Source: RGIG6919 sp045531905
Lineage (GTDB): Bacteria > Bacillota > Clostridia > Lachnospirales > Lachnospiraceae
NCBI GenBank assembly: GCA_045531905.1
Contig: JAZSEY010000013.1
Coordinates: 1 to 64,000, forward strand
Direction of reading: 5' to 3'
Length of the DNA: 64,000 nt
The position numbers and the translations under genes are program-made. Positions 62,277-64,000 of the stretch are shown here, in pieces. How positions within the stretch are numbered: position 1 is the first letter of the stretch; the number at the start of each line of letters is the position of its first letter. The notes beneath the pieces were generated by a model, which did not search any database, had not been told where the DNA came from, and worked only from the letters and a program-made list of their open reading frames with translations.

Positions 62277-62627
62277 ATGGTTGAAAGTGATTTTGAAGTC
62301 ATTAAAAATTTATACCCAAGACAAGTAACAGGTATTCGCTACATGGTGGAGGATATTTGTGATCAATTGGAATATGAAGGTAGTCCCATGTTTGCGGAAA
62401 TACCGGATGCTGCTACAGTGCAGGAGCTGGCAAAAGGGATTTACAAACGGGTAGCAAAGGATGAGGATAGGAGTGTGCCGTGTGAAAGCAATACTGGCTG
62501 CATCCCACCATATGTGCCGCCTTGCAAAAGTGGAAATTGTTTGCTTCGACAGTTGATAGAAGTGATGTTATTAGATGAAATGCACGATAGAAGAAATCGA
62601 TATTGGAATCGCAAAAATAGATATTAA
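62277..62627 (+). CDS. Conserved small hypothetical protein
   Basis: 116 residues, no signal or helix. The block IKNLYPRQVTGIRYMVEDICDQLEYEGSPMFAEIPD looks conserved and resembles a small Lachnospiraceae-type family with a V-x3-C-D-x2-E-Y-x-G-S-x-M-x3-P-D pattern. A Cys-rich middle (CESNTGCIPPYVPPCKSGNC) and the LLRQLIEVMLLDEMHDRR C-terminus follow. Function is unknown. ATG lies 10 nt after AAGGAG, within the hairpin described separately; an upstream start at 62217 would contain that hairpin and is unlikely. Confidence 0.65.
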   Translation: MVESDFEVIKNLYPRQVTGIRYMVEDICDQLEYEGSPMFAEIPDAATVQELAKGIYKRVAKDEDRSVPCESNTGCIPPYVPPCKSGNCLLRQLIEVMLLDEMHDRRNRYWNRKNRY

Positions 62628-62645
62628 GAAAAGCAGGAATGGATA

Positions 62646-64000
62646 ATGAAGTTAAAGTACGTGTTAAAGATAATTACATTTATTGTTATTAGCGTAACCG
62701 TTGCGTATATTACCAATCGAATTGGTAATAGCGATGCACAGGCTGCTTATGCGGAAATGGAAAATGCAACTTTACCGGTTGTTTATATAGAATACGAAGA
62801 CACTGTAGTAAATCGTCTTCACGGCTACACCAATAGCATGGAGATTAGTCAATTTCGTGATGCAATTACTCCGATGACCATGGAAAAAAGGATTACATTG
62901 TGGGTAGACACTGCAAAATCCAATTATGACGGATATGGATACGAGGTGCGTTCCCTAGATGGTTCTTTGGTAGAAGAAGGAGAAATTGTCGATGTCACGG
63001 AAGCTAATGGGTATACGATTTGTAGTAGTAACGTTCGTATGGATTTGGAGAAGAACCGTGAATACATGTATGTGTTGGTGCTTAAGCAGGGCGAAAAAAC
63101 AGTGCGTTATTACACGAGAATTGTAGTAGAGGATAGTTATCGTGTGGCTGAACTTTTGAACTATGTGGAAGCATTTCATGAAGAAACCTTTAAAAAGGAT
63201 GAAGAGAATAGCTTTATCCTAGATAAATTGGAACCAAATGCTACCGAAGATAACAGCAGTCTTGCCCATGTTACCATTCATTCTAATTATGATACGGTAA
63301 CCTATGCGGGGATGGCACCGGCAAAAATCTCTCAGATGATACCAACCATTAAGGAAGTAGCAGAGGATTATTGTATTTTCCAGATGCAATTTGTGATTGC
63401 AGCGGGAGATGAGGATATTACAAATTACTATAATGTGTCTGAACGCTATAAGGTAAAGTTTGAGAAAGATGAAGTCATTCTTTTAGATTATCAACGAGAT
63501 CAAGATGAACTTTATAATTATAGAAGTGTAAATACAACCAAAAACTGGTTTAAGATAGGTGTGGCTGAGGAAGATGAATTTTCCTGTTTGACAAGTGATA
63601 GTGAAAAGAAGGTTGCATTTATCAGAGAGGGACAGCTTTGGTATTATGATTATGCCAAGACTAACATTGTGCGTGTATTTGGTTTTTGGCAGGAAGATTA
63701 TCTGGATATTAACAATACCTACAATGAACATGATATTCAGTTGATTTCCATGGATGACAAAGGAAATTTGGCATTTGCTGTCAGCGGATATATGAATCGA
63801 GGCAGTCATGAAGGTACCACCGGTATTGCGGTGTATCGATATGAGGCAGCCAATAATCGTATTATAGAATTGCTGTTTGTGGAAACGCAATTGCCTTATG
63901 AGCAACAAAGAATATACACTCGGAAATTGATTTATATCAATGATAAGGATGTCGTATTTTTCCTGTTACGAGACCAAATCTTTAAGGTTTCTCAAAATGG
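62646..64000 (+). CDS. Membrane-anchored hypothetical protein, 3' end outside window
   Basis: The frame opens with ATG at 62646 after AGGAATGG and stays open to the window edge (451 codons). It has one N-terminal helix (LKIITFIVISVTVAYIT) followed by a long region without known domain; repeated segments such as VAYIR-like strands and QLWYYDYAKTNIV near residue 330 suggest a beta-propeller-like or solute-binding structure outside the cell. It follows the small hypothetical gene by 18 bp and may be cotranscribed with it. Function not recognised. Confidence 0.75.
   Translation, partial: MKLKYVLKIITFIVISVTVAYITNRIGNSDAQAAYAEMENATLPVVYIEYEDTVVNRLHGYTNSMEISQFRDAITPMTMEKRITLWVDTAKSNYDGYGYEVRSLDGSLVEEGEIVDVTEANGYTICSSNVRMDLEKNREYMYVLVLKQGEKTVRYYTRIVVEDSYRVAELLNYVEAFHEETFKKDEENSFILDKLEPNATEDNSSLAHVTIHSNYDTVTYAGMAPAKISQMIPTIKEVAEDYCIFQMQFVIAAGDEDITNYYNVSERYKVKFEKDEVILLDYQRDQDELYNYRSVNTTKNWFKIGVAEEDEFSCLTSDSEKKVAFIREGQLWYYDYAKTNIVRVFGFWQEDYLDINNTYNEHDIQLISMDDKGNLAFAVSGYMNRGSHEGTTGIAVYRYEAANNRIIELLFVETQLPYEQQRIYTRKLIYINDKDVVFFLLRDQIFKVSQN

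Overview
The window looks like the chromosome of a low-GC Gram-positive anaerobe of the class Clostridia, most likely Lachnospiraceae. Support: strong AGGAGG-type ribosome sites, frequent GTG/TTG starts, short lipoprotein signals, a CotS-like protein, clostridial hydrophobic-W repeats on an L,D-transpeptidase, a Tad locus with Flp1-like pilin, a eukaryote-type HisA, and a GH9 cellulase lipoprotein. No rRNA, tRNA, CRISPR array, prophage or intact transposase gene is visible. The genus cannot be fixed from the sequence alone.

Layout. 1-772 is the 3' end of glmS. 932-2839 (minus) is a two-gene unit, panD plus a QueC-like PP-loop ATPase. 3042-6556 holds two tandem phosphoglucomutase/phosphomannomutase genes; a third paralog lies at 32591-34327. 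6695-14575 is a surface-sugar operon: CDP-glucose synthesis, 4,6-dehydration and 3-dehydration, a RmlC-like epimerase, two short-chain dehydrogenases, two glycosyltransferases and a GtrA flippase-like protein. The set fits a CDP-3,6-dideoxyhexose, most simply the ascarylose type. 14623-17687 is a polar amino-acid ABC importer whose receptor is duplicated and fused to the permease. 17758-18255 is a decayed type III toxin-antitoxin locus: promoter, repeat RNA, terminator, broken ToxN/AbiQ-like toxin. A 125-bp palindrome follows.

18444-25xxx and beyond: rfbD (minus), a DUF885 lipoprotein peptidase (minus), a DUF6512 membrane protein (minus), an aldose-1-epimerase-like protein and a large secreted transglutaminase/Ig-like protein (to 26223). 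26251-29967 carries two divergent complex-I-type antiporter subunits and a cytosolic transglutaminase-like protein. 30042-44961 holds a CotS-like kinase homolog, a PEGA lipoprotein, the third PGM, a truncated Rpn-type nuclease, alr, a SpoVK/CbbX-like AAA+ ATPase, HisA, a GH9 lipoprotein, a GtrA-YfhO fusion and galU. A hybrid histidine kinase follows, then a 220-bp MITE-like palindrome.

47449-55835 is a compact Tad/Flp pilus operon: prepilin peptidase, TadZ, TadA, TadB, TadC, Flp1-like pilin, a DUF5702-like protein, two TadE-like pseudopilins and an FHA protein. 55949-64000 holds a flavodoxin-SCP2 fusion, the dnaX-ebfC-recR replication/repair cluster, an L,D-transpeptidase, a phosphofructokinase, a small conserved hypothetical protein and a partial membrane-anchored protein.

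Much of the region serves the cell envelope. Three sugar-phosphate mutases, GalU, RfbF, RfbD and GlmS supply activated sugars; GtrA/GtrB/YfhO proteins move lipid-linked sugars; Alr and the L,D-transpeptidase act on peptidoglycan. The points most worth a second look are the PanD/QueC-like cassette, the type III TA remnant, the ascarylose-like operon, the orphan antiporter pair, the in-frame stop at the start of tadZ, and the palindromic elements.
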